Below are positions 24,338 to 33,210 of a stretch of 63,086 bases of DNA, one piece after another. How positions within the stretch are numbered: position 1 is the stretch's first letter; every line of letters starts with the position of its first letter. Made by a program: the position numbers and the translations under genes. The stretch is from an uncultured Elusimicrobium sp. Lineage in GTDB: Bacteria; Elusimicrobiota; Elusimicrobia; Elusimicrobiales; Elusimicrobiaceae. Below the pieces are notes generated by a model. It had not been told where the DNA came from. It was given only the letters and a program-made list of their open reading frames with translations, and did not search any database. The stretch lies in the NCBI GenBank assembly GCA_937891135.1, contig CALAFB010000081.1:1-63086 (forward strand), read 5' to 3'.

Positions 24338-25752
24338 GTGGGCCGTTTATTATTGCGTTAGACCAAGGAACTACAAACTGCCGGGCGTTTGCCGTAGATA
24401 AAAACGGGACGGTGCGTGCCCAACACACGCAATTGCTCGCACCGCGACGGACGGGAAACACGTCAGAATATACGGCAGAAGATTTGTGGGCTGCACAGTA
24501 TGAAGTGCTAAGCCGTTTATTGGAAGAAGTAGGGCCGGAAAACGCTGCGGCCCTAGCCGTGTGTTCCCAACGCTCCAGCATTGTATTATGGGACAAACTA
24601 ACCGGAACCCCGGTGGCCCCCGTGCTTACTTGGGAAGACGGCCGTGCTCAACAAGAATCAGACCGGGCCCCGCTCTCCCAAGAAGAAGTGCACAGGCGGA
24701 CCGGGCTTTTTAAAACCCCCTATTTTTCCGCTCCTAAAATAGCCTGGTGTTTGGCACATGTTCCGGCGGCCCGGCAAGCGGCTGAAAACGGGCGTTTGCT
24801 GGCAGCTCCCATCGCTTCTTATTTGATTTGGAAATTAACCGAAGGCAAGGTATTTGCCGTGGACCCGGCTTTGGCGCAGCGGACGCTGTTGTGGGATATT
24901 CATACCGGCGCGTGGAGTGAAGACCTTTGCCGGGCATTTGGCGTACCATCTGCGTGTTTGCCACCGATACAGCCAACGGCTTCAGATTATGGGACATTTG
25001 TATATAAAGGAACGAACCTTCCGGTTACGGTATGTGCGGCCGACCAACAAGCAGCCTTAGCATACTACCGGTTAACTGCCGGACAGACCCATATTAACTA
25101 TGGCACCGGGGCGTTTGTGTTGCATCATACGGGGCAGCAGAACCAGATACTGCCGGGGCTATTATCTTCGGTAACGGGCGATGAGAATTTTCTATGGGAA
25201 GGCCCTGTATTTGCGGCCGGCAGCGTGTTACAATGGCTGCAGGTACAAGGAATTTTGAAAGCCGGGCAGCCCGTGGATGATGTGTGTAAGACGGCCCAAA
25301 ATCCGGTTACATTTTTGCCGGCTTTTGGCGGCTTAGGGGCTCCGTATTGGGATTACCGGGTATCCCCCGTAATAGAAGGGTTATCCCCCCGTACCCGCCC
25401 GGAAGATTTCGTAGCGGGGGCGGTGCACGGTATTGCCCATTTAGTAGCCGATATTGTAGCGTATTTGGACCAACATGCCCTGCCTGTAAATCAAGTGTAT
25501 GTATCTGGCGGCATGGCGCGCAGTACCTATTTGCTTCAGTTTCAGGCGGATTTGTTGCAACGTCCGTTAGCCGTATGCCCGGAAACGGAAAGTACCGTGT
25601 TAGGAACGGCTCTGTTAGCTGCCCGACAGGCTGGCTGGGATACAGACCTTTGGTTGCCACAGCGGCGGTGGGTGTATCCGGTCTGCCCGGCGGAAAAAGT
25701 CAAGCAGCTACGGGCACATTGGCAGCAATTAGTGGCGCGTGTGCGTAAATAA
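24334..25752 (+). CDS. FGGY-family carbohydrate kinase, glycerol kinase-like
   Basis: A 472-residue two-domain ASKHA kinase. The N-terminal DQGTTNCRAF is the phosphate-1 motif shared with glycerol kinase; SQRSSIVLWD, TWEDGRA and the catalytic Asp in CAADQQAAL fit the FGGY layout; INYGTGAF is phosphate-2 and VYVSGGMARS the adenosine motif. It is slightly shorter than GlpK (about 500). The substrate is probably glycerol, because the upstream gene is a phosphoglycerol-transferase-like enzyme, but the usual GlpK residues were not checked in full. The last gene of the coupled trio. Confidence 0.88.
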   Translation: MSGPFIIALDQGTTNCRAFAVDKNGTVRAQHTQLLAPRRTGNTSEYTAEDLWAAQYEVLSRLLEEVGPENAAALAVCSQRSSIVLWDKLTGTPVAPVLTWEDGRAQQESDRAPLSQEEVHRRTGLFKTPYFSAPKIAWCLAHVPAARQAAENGRLLAAPIASYLIWKLTEGKVFAVDPALAQRTLLWDIHTGAWSEDLCRAFGVPSACLPPIQPTASDYGTFVYKGTNLPVTVCAADQQAALAYYRLTAGQTHINYGTGAFVLHHTGQQNQILPGLLSSVTGDENFLWEGPVFAAGSVLQWLQVQGILKAGQPVDDVCKTAQNPVTFLPAFGGLGAPYWDYRVSPVIEGLSPRTRPEDFVAGAVHGIAHLVADIVAYLDQHALPVNQVYVSGGMARSTYLLQFQADLLQRPLAVCPETESTVLGTALLAARQAGWDTDLWLPQRRWVYPVCPAEKVKQLRAHWQQLVARVRK

Positions 25753-25755
25753 CCC

Positions 25756-25783
25756 TTGAAAAGAGATTGTTTTTTGATATAAT
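25756..25783 (+). promoter_or_regulatory. Promoter of the short pilin gene
   Basis: TTGAAA (25756-25761), 16 bases, TATAAT (25778-25783). It starts three bases after the FGGY kinase stop, and the pilin ATG is at 25802, so the leader is about 12 bases with AAAGGAGA as ribosome site. Confidence 0.7.
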
Positions 25784-25801
25784 AAGAAAAGGAGAAATAG
25801 T

Positions 25802-26209
25802 ATGAAATTAAACCAACAAGGCTTTACTTTAACGGAATTATTAGTCGTTGTCGTTATTATTGCTATTTTGGCAGCTGTAGTGTTACCTAAATACAATAAA
25901 GTATTGGATACGTATAAGATTGCAGAAGCCGAACAAATGCTTGAAATGGTTCGCAATGAGCAAGAAGGGTATTTTGAATTAGACGGGGCCTATCGAGATA
26001 ATCCCAAAGATGTAGATGCTTTTCCAAGTAATACAAATCCATTTGTAAGCAAAAATTTTAGCTATTCAATGGGTGGTGGGGCTATTTCTGCTACAAGTGT
26101 CAACCAGGAATACACATACATTCTAACGATGCATTATGACACCGGGGAAATTACTTGTACTTCGGTCTCTCCCTCTGACGCTTGTGAAAAACTGAATAGA
26201 AATTTTTAA
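25802..26209 (+). CDS. Type IV pilin-like protein, short and divergent
   Basis: A 135-residue prepilin. MKLNQQG precedes FTLTELLVVVVIIAILAAVV, a class III signal with Glu at +5 that differs from the other five pilins (LTEL, AILAAVVLPKYNKV). The head is shorter, with two Cys near the C-terminus (ITCTSV, DACEKL). It may be a minor pilin or a pseudopilin. It has a standard promoter and no structured leader. Confidence 0.88.
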   Translation: MKLNQQGFTLTELLVVVVIIAILAAVVLPKYNKVLDTYKIAEAEQMLEMVRNEQEGYFELDGAYRDNPKDVDAFPSNTNPFVSKNFSYSMGGGAISATSVNQEYTYILTMHYDTGEITCTSVSPSDACEKLNRNF

Positions 26210-26235
26210 TCGTAATAGTGGGTATCTGCCACTTT

Positions 26236-26292
26236 GAACAGGGACCAAAAGGCCTAATTTGAAACAAGGCCCTTTTGGCCCCTTGTTATTTT
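26236..26292 (+). terminator. Strong hairpin after the short pilin
   Basis: The core stem CCAAAAGG (26245-26252) / CCTTTTGG (26271-26278) is extended by GGG (26241-26243) with CCC (26280-26282) around one mismatch and by flanking AACA/TTGTT. It is followed by TTATTTTGGGGTTTTT. It ends the pilin message and lies 70 bases before the giant gene. Confidence 0.7.
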
Positions 26293-26359
26293 GGGGTTTT
26301 TGTATTAGGATAGTAGTAAGAGGTAGTGAAATTTAATGACTGTATTATCGGAGAACAAT

Positions 26360-29300
26360 ATGAAAACAACCAAAGGTTACGTACCAGCCTGTATGATGCA
26401 AAAACTACTTGCGGTGGTATTGGGATTTAGTATTATATGGTCCAGCGTTACCCCGGCTCTAGGGCAAGCTGCCGCTGCCGGGCGTAGTATGCGTACGCTT
26501 CCCCGGGTAGGCCGTAACATCAACCGGGTGTCTACGGCTCATTTAACCAATACGGTCGGTCGTCAGGTAGCTTTCCGTACTGCTTTCACTAATTCCCTCA
26601 TCCAACAACGTGTATTAGCCGGGAATGTTGTCGGACACGCTGATTTTATTTTACAGTCTTCCTCTGCTCGCTTGATGCATCATGACTTTGTCGCTTTAAA
26701 TTTTGTGCCTGGGGCGGTTTCCCCGGTTCAACGGACAGAAGCTTTATCCTTTTATAAACATAACTTGCAAACAAATCCGCAAGCCCTACATACTTCCTAT
26801 ACAAATTTAACCCAGTTCCTACATACCGCCAAAACTAATCCGGGGGATGTGTCCGTACAAGCCGTAGAAAATACGTTAGCAGATGCCGCAGCCATGGCTT
26901 TACTGGGGACCCGGGAACAGGCCCCTGTTTTAATGGATTTTTATACCCATGCACAAGGAACTATTTTTGAAGATACCGCTGCTATTATTACAGCCCGCGG
27001 GCTTTTGCGGATGCAAGCCTATGATGAATTGGGCCGTCTCCTTTCACAACATGCTAATCAAGCTGTTCTTTCCGGTGTAACGTCCTATATTCAAGAGGAA
27101 CATCTGCCCGTAGAAATACCGGCCGGTTTCCCGGAGAAAACGGCCGCTTTGCCCGTTAATGCCGAGTTAAGCGGTTTTTTACAAAATTCTTTCCCTTTGG
27201 GTGATTTAAGTGCAGATTCTTCCCTGGAAGCCACGCGCTTTTGGATGAGTTTGCAACAGCCTAAACCGGCTGCAACTTCCAGCCATACCCCGGCTAAGCC
27301 GACTACAAGTTCCCGTGTTCGTACGGATGCGGCGGCCGTGCAGGAACCTGAACCGTCTGCTGTGGCAGAAGAAGCCGCACTCCCTCATACGGCCCAAGTA
27401 CAGCCGGAAACAACACAACCGGCAGCCAATCAGCCAGTAGCAGATATTCCTGCTGAAACATTGGGGGATTCCACTCCGCGTTGGATAGAAGTGGAAACGA
27501 CCAATGCTTTAGGAAATACAGTTAAAACCTGGCAGCCGAATCCGGCACACCCGGATTTTGCCCAACTGATGGCGGAACAAGCGGGTACGGCTGCTGCCGG
27601 TAAACAACCCGGGTGGCTGGAAAGAGCCCGTTTGAATTGGGCGTTAAATTGGAAACCTACTTTCCAAAATATGTTTAATTTTGGTACGTCCCGCTACGGC
27701 GTAGCGGGGGTGGGTGCAGGGGCGGCCCCGCTTACAAGCGAAGCCGCTATTGCCCAAGCTGCGGAGGTACCGGCCGTAGTACAAACGGTGCGTGCCCAAC
27801 AAGGCATGTTTATTTCTGATGAGGCTTTACGCGGCGGTTCCGGTGCTTCCTACCAGACTGGGGCGGCTAATCCAGGTGGAATAGCGGCCCAACAGTATGC
27901 TTTACAAAACACGGGGGCCACGGCCGCAGAACAAACTTTGGCCGGTGCCGGATATTTGACTCCTAGCACGTTAAGTTCGGTACGCCCGTGGTTAAAAGCG
28001 GCGGCACTAATCCCGGCCGGCGTGGCAGGTGCTTCGTTATTATTTGGTTCGGATTTAGGCATTACCGAAGGGTTGCAACCTACGCTCGCCATGGCCCCCA
28101 TGTTGGCGACTTTGCAGGGGTATTTCCAATCTGAGGTGCAACGGGCGAACCGGATTGCAGAGGGTACATTATCCCAACAATATCCGTTAACAACGGCATT
28201 GGTGCAAATTTTACAAGGGCAGGCTTCTATTAAAAATAAAAAAGCGGCTTTATTAAAACTTTACAATCGCGGCAAATTAACAGGGGTATTGAACTCTTTA
28301 AAACGCAGTAACCCGGAAACATATACCCAATTGATGAAATATGAGCAAGAAGGCAATTGGGAGCAATTTGCAGTTGCTTTGTATGATTTATACCGTTTAG
28401 GGGTAGTTGCCCCAGTCATAAACAAGCTAACAGATTCGGAAATACAATCTGCGTTATTAACAGACTTGAATTTTTTGATACAAGATGCTGATTTCCAACA
28501 ACAGGCTATTAGATTATATCACAACGAAAAAGTAGTGCCTTCTTCCCGTCAGACGTTCCAAGGGGATGTTCCTATCGTACCGGAGGCAGACCAAGAAAAA
28601 ATTGCCAAAACATTCCGTACAGAAGCAGAAATTACAATCCAAGTAGGACAAGATAACGGCACGTATATCCATTATGAGGGAGATATTCCGTTCTATTACC
28701 GTCGTTCCGATGGTACGGTTTCCAGCCAACCGGTAGGTATATTATCGCAAAAGAAATCGGGGTGGTATAATACATTATTGTCCTATATTCCGTTTGGAGT
28801 AAAAAAAGATAACAATACCGGAAAGCGGCATATCCAATGGGCGGCGGATCGTCAGGGAATTGATATCCCGAAAGGGTTTGTGCTTGCATTGGACGAACAA
28901 GGCCAGTGGAAATTTGTGATGCCGCGCGGAAATCGGGCCATGGTAGAGTCTGTCCCCAATTCTTACAGATTATTGCAGACCATTCAAACACAAGGGTCCG
29001 CCCGTGTAGAAATGGATACTCCCTATACATCTACCGATTTGCTTGCTATGGCGCATATGTTGGAACATCACCCTACTTTGCGTTTACAGTTGGTGTTAAA
29101 TCCCCCCAGCTCACTAAAGCCGTGGCTTACCATGTTTGGTGGGTATATTGGGCTGGATGCGGCAGCTTCTTTGACTGGGCCATATAAAGAAGGGGTAAAA
29201 ACGATTGAATCTATTCCAACGGGAGCCCTTTCTAACGGAGTAAGCGGTGCCGGGTATCTTTCTCCGTGGATTGGCGGTGTTGCCATGAAATGGATGACGA

Positions 29301-31453
29301 AACTGGGATATGTTCCTTCTATTTTAGGATTATCTGCCATCTCTTTTACAGGGTTAATCTATGCTTATAAAAAATTAGGCTTGGATGGCCGGGCATTAGA
29401 AGAATTGCAACAAATGGATACAGGAGAGTTACTTACAGCCTTGTCCATGCCCATGGCATTATTGGTAATTACGGCGTCGTTATTTGGGGCTTTAGTGCCG
29501 GTTCTTTTGAATATTTTTAAAGACCCTACTACCCGTACTTCAGCTAATTTGCAATTCTCAACCACCAAACAATATTCTCGTTTATTTTTAACATTGGCTT
29601 CGTTTGGCTTAGCCTATAAACCGATTATGAACTTTGTGGGCATTACTCCTTTGGATTGGACCATTGTGGTACCGATTGCGTTAGGATTATTAACAGCCTC
29701 AACGGGCTTATTCCTAAATACGCCTATGTTTAAACAATGGAAAAACCAATTGCGTGCTAAAGAAGACGATCAACAAGCCGAACCCAAACGGGAAGCCACC
29801 AAAGAAGAAAAGAAAGCATTTGCACAGGAATATAATAATGTCTTTGTAAAAACACCGGGTGTACGGGCTATGAAATCCCGCGTGCGCGGGGTGTATTGGG
29901 CCTATGCGGCTTCTTTAATGATGATTGGTCAATTGTCCTCGGCTTTACTGAAAGACCCGGTCAGCGGTGTAAACTATGGTCAATTGCTCATTGCGGGATT
30001 TATGTTTGCAACAGCCCAAATGCGTTCTATTGCTACCAGACAAGTACAAAACAGAGTTCGTACCGATGACCAATTTACAGGAATGTCTCTGCCGTTGTTG
30101 GCGGGAACTTCTATAGCATTGGCTTTATTGCCCTATTCCTTAACCTGGGCCGGGATTGCTACGGCCGCAGTAGCTATGTTACATTATGTGGGTACTGCCG
30201 TACCCGGGCAGTTAGACTCTACCCGTATCCAAAATATGGTATCGGCCCAAATGCAACAACAAAAACAAGCGGTCTTGGATACTCCTGGTTTAAGTGAAGC
30301 GGAGAAAAAAGAACAGTTGGCGGTGTTAGAGTTAAAAGAAAAAGATTGGGCTTCCCGTGCATCTGCTACTTATTCTTATGCCAATGGTTTTGGTTTATGG
30401 GGTGTAGGCGGGGCGGCTGCCTTAGCGGGTATGTTTATGGACTGGGGGCCGGATTTCTTACTGAATTTCTTGGACAATGTAGCCAGTATTACCGGCCATG
30501 CGGGCGAATCCCATGGATTTACCATGAGTCGGTTGGTATTTGCGATTTCTTCTATCTTATTATTGCGCTTGACCAAGAAAAACTGGAGTATGACCAAAGA
30601 TTTCTGGGGTAGTTGGTTTAAGCAAACCGTATCTCAGGAAAATATTGCAGCCGGTAAAATAACCCCTGCTACCTTTGGGATCACAGAAAAGAATGCTTCC
30701 GACCAATTGTCTGGTGTCAGTAAAGAATTGAATAAAATGAAAGATAAGTTCGCCGTATATGGGGTCGTTTCTGAAACCAAAATGACCGACTTATATAATG
30801 CCATGGCGAAGTTGCATAACCAGTTGGTAGCAATATCTAAGGTGTTGGGTATGACTCCGGAAGTGAAGCAAGAGTTTGAAAAACTGATGAAATATTCCCG
30901 TTCTTTCCGTGTCATTATCCAAAATAACGGTTTATCTGAAATGTTGCAGCGCGAGTTTGATCGTATGGCACAGATGATGAGCGTGGACGGGGCTTTACAA
31001 CAAGTGTCCGAGCAACCTCAATTTGTGGAACAGGGGTTGTATAAGATGCCACAAGCGTATCAAAAATATGAAGATGCCAAACAGTTAATCAATGAAATGG
31101 ACTTGATGGCACATCATTTTGTATCGGGGCAATCGGTATCGGCGGATATGTATACGTTGTTTATAGAGTATTATAACCGTGTGTGGGAAGAATTGCAGGA
31201 ATACCGCCGGGCGAATGTGGCTGATTCTAAACGGACCGGATTGTTACTAAACCGGTTAAATAATATCTGTTTACAACTAAAGCATGCAGATGATGAACAT
31301 AAGGTATTGCAGATTAACAAAGGGCCGACCTCTGAGCAGGATGTGCAGGCTTTGCGGGATATGCTAAACGGGATAGCTACCGGAAACAATCCTCAACAAT
31401 ACGTGAGCGGTACACCGTTAGGTAAACTGGACAGTCCGCTGCCTGCCTATTAG
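26360..31453 (+). CDS. Giant signal-peptide, helical-domain and polytopic membrane protein
   Basis: A 1697-residue protein. A signal peptide (to about residue 36, TPALGQ) leads to a helical domain (about 40-260) paralogous to that of the gene at 1856-4300 (shared FYKHNLQ, LLGTREQ, ARGLLRMQAYDEL, YIQEEHLPVEIP). A Pro/Ala/Thr-rich linker (300-370) and an Ala/Gly-rich region (to about 580) follow. A mixed globular part (580-940) has a Tyr-rich beta-like section (YIHYEGDIPFYYRR). Residues 950-1430 hold about ten hydrophobic segments in an MFS-like pattern, and the last 250 residues are helical and hydrophilic. ATG 26360 is chosen because GGAG lies six bases upstream. Function unknown. Confidence 0.72.
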   Translation: MKTTKGYVPACMMQKLLAVVLGFSIIWSSVTPALGQAAAAGRSMRTLPRVGRNINRVSTAHLTNTVGRQVAFRTAFTNSLIQQRVLAGNVVGHADFILQSSSARLMHHDFVALNFVPGAVSPVQRTEALSFYKHNLQTNPQALHTSYTNLTQFLHTAKTNPGDVSVQAVENTLADAAAMALLGTREQAPVLMDFYTHAQGTIFEDTAAIITARGLLRMQAYDELGRLLSQHANQAVLSGVTSYIQEEHLPVEIPAGFPEKTAALPVNAELSGFLQNSFPLGDLSADSSLEATRFWMSLQQPKPAATSSHTPAKPTTSSRVRTDAAAVQEPEPSAVAEEAALPHTAQVQPETTQPAANQPVADIPAETLGDSTPRWIEVETTNALGNTVKTWQPNPAHPDFAQLMAEQAGTAAAGKQPGWLERARLNWALNWKPTFQNMFNFGTSRYGVAGVGAGAAPLTSEAAIAQAAEVPAVVQTVRAQQGMFISDEALRGGSGASYQTGAANPGGIAAQQYALQNTGATAAEQTLAGAGYLTPSTLSSVRPWLKAAALIPAGVAGASLLFGSDLGITEGLQPTLAMAPMLATLQGYFQSEVQRANRIAEGTLSQQYPLTTALVQILQGQASIKNKKAALLKLYNRGKLTGVLNSLKRSNPETYTQLMKYEQEGNWEQFAVALYDLYRLGVVAPVINKLTDSEIQSALLTDLNFLIQDADFQQQAIRLYHNEKVVPSSRQTFQGDVPIVPEADQEKIAKTFRTEAEITIQVGQDNGTYIHYEGDIPFYYRRSDGTVSSQPVGILSQKKSGWYNTLLSYIPFGVKKDNNTGKRHIQWAADRQGIDIPKGFVLALDEQGQWKFVMPRGNRAMVESVPNSYRLLQTIQTQGSARVEMDTPYTSTDLLAMAHMLEHHPTLRLQLVLNPPSSLKPWLTMFGGYIGLDAAASLTGPYKEGVKTIESIPTGALSNGVSGAGYLSPWIGGVAMKWMTKLGYVPSILGLSAISFTGLIYAYKKLGLDGRALEELQQMDTGELLTALSMPMALLVITASLFGALVPVLLNIFKDPTTRTSANLQFSTTKQYSRLFLTLASFGLAYKPIMNFVGITPLDWTIVVPIALGLLTASTGLFLNTPMFKQWKNQLRAKEDDQQAEPKREATKEEKKAFAQEYNNVFVKTPGVRAMKSRVRGVYWAYAASLMMIGQLSSALLKDPVSGVNYGQLLIAGFMFATAQMRSIATRQVQNRVRTDDQFTGMSLPLLAGTSIALALLPYSLTWAGIATAAVAMLHYVGTAVPGQLDSTRIQNMVSAQMQQQKQAVLDTPGLSEAEKKEQLAVLELKEKDWASRASATYSYANGFGLWGVGGAAALAGMFMDWGPDFLLNFLDNVASITGHAGESHGFTMSRLVFAISSILLLRLTKKNWSMTKDFWGSWFKQTVSQENIAAGKITPATFGITEKNASDQLSGVSKELNKMKDKFAVYGVVSETKMTDLYNAMAKLHNQLVAISKVLGMTPEVKQEFEKLMKYSRSFRVIIQNNGLSEMLQREFDRMAQMMSVDGALQQVSEQPQFVEQGLYKMPQAYQKYEDAKQLINEMDLMAHHFVSGQSVSADMYTLFIEYYNRVWEELQEYRRANVADSKRTGLLLNRLNNICLQLKHADDEHKVLQINKGPTSEQDVQALRDMLNGIATGNNPQQYVSGTPLGKLDSPLPAY

Positions 31454-31475
31454 TATCTGTATCAGTTGTATATTT

Positions 31476-31512
31476 ATACTCCCTGTGAGAATCTCCCGGG
31501 GAGTATTTTTTT
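31476..31512 (+). terminator. Terminator of the giant membrane protein gene
   Basis: The 8-bp stem ATACTCCC (31476-31483) / GGGAGTAT (31499-31506) is followed by TTTTTTTG. Confidence 0.88.
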
Positions 31513-31613
31513 GTATCCAAACATTGTCTGGATTAGTTCATAAAGCCTTTTTTAAGCAAAAATTCAGACGAGAAATAAACCCTTAAAAATTTACTGAAAT
31601 TTAATTGAATTTT

Positions 31614-31771
31614 TGTTATAATGAAAAGGTAGCGGCAACCGATTTGCCGCCTAAGCATTGAGATACGTTAACTGAATTTTATCTTTTTTCTAACGAGTGA
31701 GCGTCCAGGAGGGAATCCGGTGCCGGGGAAAGGATAAAAGGAAGGACGTATTTTTTATTATAGGAGATTGT
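31614..31771 (+). promoter_or_regulatory. Promoter and structured leader of the organophosphate antiporter
   Basis: An extended -10, TGTTATAAT (31614-31622), starts a leader of about 145 bases. It can form the hairpin GCGGCAA (31632-31638)/TTGCCGC (31644-31650) and a closing stem CGTCC (31702-31706)/GGACG (31744-31748) around a purine-rich segment with an internal ATCC/GGAT pairing. AGGAG precedes ATG 31772. It may be a regulatory leader; no known riboswitch consensus was recognised. The 31513-31613 stretch before it holds nothing I can identify. Confidence 0.4.
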
Positions 31772-33139
31772 ATGTTCACAAAAATTGCAGATTGGTTCAA
31801 ACCAATTCCGGACGCTCAGCCGCTAACGGACGAACAAGAAATTAAGCGTTTATACCGTTCGTGGCGTATTAAGATGTTTTTCTCCATGTATTTCGGGTAT
31901 GCACTATTCTACTTTACCCGCAAAAACTTGGACATTATCAAACCGGTACTAATCAACAACGGTGTATTTACGGTTGAACAACTGGGTACTATTGGTTTTG
32001 TAATTTATTTAACCTATGGAATTGGTAAATTTTTGAGTGGAACGATTGCAGATCGTTGCAATATCAGTTCTGTCATGGCAACGGGGTTGTTTTCATCGGC
32101 CATTATTAACATACTGTTTGCCTTTTTACCGCAATTACAGCATATTTTACCGTTCTCTTTAACTGCCATGGCGGCTTTTTTGTGGGGGCTAAACGGGGCC
32201 GCCCAGTCCATGGGTTTCCCGCCGGTAGCTAAAGGGCTTGTGTATTGGTTTTCCCCCTCTGAACGTGCTACTAAATGGACGTTGTGGTCTTCTTCCCATA
32301 CGTTTGGGGCGTTCTTTGTAGCGCAGCTAATTTCGCTTTTATTGTGGCTCAAATGCGGGTGGCAAATGGCATTTTTAGTGCCGGCTGCAATGGGGATTTT
32401 ATATAGCATATTTATGGTCTATTATATGGCTGATACGCCCAAGTCTGTAGGGTTGCCTGCGATTGAAATGTACCGTAATGACGTAATGCCCGTCAAACAG
32501 GAAAAAAGCGACATGTCTCAATGGGAAATTATTAAAAAATATGTATTAACCAACCCTTTCTTATGGATGTTGGCTATTTCCTATGTGTTTATTTACTATG
32601 TACGTTTTGCTACGTTAGACTGGGCCACCACTTTCTTAAACCAAGACCGCGGATTTACCGAGGCAGCCGCTGCTTCTGCTGCTTCTGCTATGCCGTTTTT
32701 AGGGATGCCGGGCGGTATCGTGGCCGGGTATTTGGCAGACCGTTGGTTTGGCGGACGCTGCACGCAGATGAACCTCATCTATTTGGCTATTTTGGCCGCG
32801 AGTTGCTGGGGATTCTATAAAATTGCTTCTCCCAATGCTTTTTGGATGACGGCTGTTTTTGCGGCTCTTATCGGGTTCTTTGTGGACGGTCCGCAGAACT
32901 TGGCGGGCGGCGTGCAAGCTTCCCGCGTAACCGTGCAAAAAGCGGCTTCTGCCGCCTGCGGTTTTACCGGTATGTTTGGTTACTTTGGAGCTATGCTTTC
33001 CAGTAAAGGGGCGGCCTATATCAGCACGCAATACGGCTGGAAAGGCGTGTACGTATCTTGTATCTTTGCGTGTATTTTAGCCGGTGCGTGTATTGCGACC
33101 ACCTGGAAGAAAGAAGGCAAAACCAAAGAAACAAAATAA
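31772..33139 (+). CDS. Organophosphate:phosphate antiporter (UhpT/GlpT family)
   Basis: A 455-residue, 12-span transporter of the OPA family in the major facilitator superfamily, exchanging hexose phosphates or glycerol 3-phosphate for inorganic phosphate across the inner membrane. Visible family features are RIKMFFSMYFGYALFYFTRKN near the N-terminus (with the conserved Arg after helix 1), GKFLSGTIADRCN, the NGAAQSMGFPPVAKGLVYWFS segment and LADRWFGGR. AGGAG eight bases before ATG 31772 sets the start; a longer GTG-initiated frame runs through the structured leader and is rejected. Substrate preference (glucose 6-phosphate or glycerol 3-phosphate) is not resolvable. Suggests uptake of host sugar phosphates. 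Confidence 0.9.
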   Translation: MFTKIADWFKPIPDAQPLTDEQEIKRLYRSWRIKMFFSMYFGYALFYFTRKNLDIIKPVLINNGVFTVEQLGTIGFVIYLTYGIGKFLSGTIADRCNISSVMATGLFSSAIINILFAFLPQLQHILPFSLTAMAAFLWGLNGAAQSMGFPPVAKGLVYWFSPSERATKWTLWSSSHTFGAFFVAQLISLLLWLKCGWQMAFLVPAAMGILYSIFMVYYMADTPKSVGLPAIEMYRNDVMPVKQEKSDMSQWEIIKKYVLTNPFLWMLAISYVFIYYVRFATLDWATTFLNQDRGFTEAAAASAASAMPFLGMPGGIVAGYLADRWFGGRCTQMNLIYLAILAASCWGFYKIASPNAFWMTAVFAALIGFFVDGPQNLAGGVQASRVTVQKAASAACGFTGMFGYFGAMLSSKGAAYISTQYGWKGVYVSCIFACILAGACIATTWKKEGKTKETK

Positions 33140-33156
33140 AAGTTCGTATAATTCTT

Positions 33157-33186
33157 AAAAACCCCGCTTTTTAAGCGGGGTTTTTT
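33157..33186. terminator. Bidirectional terminator between antiporter and pyruvate kinase
   Basis: An approximately 11-bp stem, AAACCCCGCTT / AAGCGGGGTTT, with a 3-base loop and six following T on the plus strand; A-rich on the other side, so it serves both convergent genes. Confidence 0.9.
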
Positions 33187-33210
33187 GTGGGAAAAATAGA
33201 CAAATTGTGT

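Noticed and set aside
31690..31750. Cobalamin riboswitch before the antiporter (GGGAATCCGGTG resembles part of its consensus)
   Set aside because: The B12 box and the rest of the required core are missing, and the downstream gene is not a B12 gene.
31697..31771. Extension of the antiporter to a GTG at 31697
   Set aside because: A strong AGGAG lies before ATG 31772, the extension covers a structured leader and its translation is not transporter-like.
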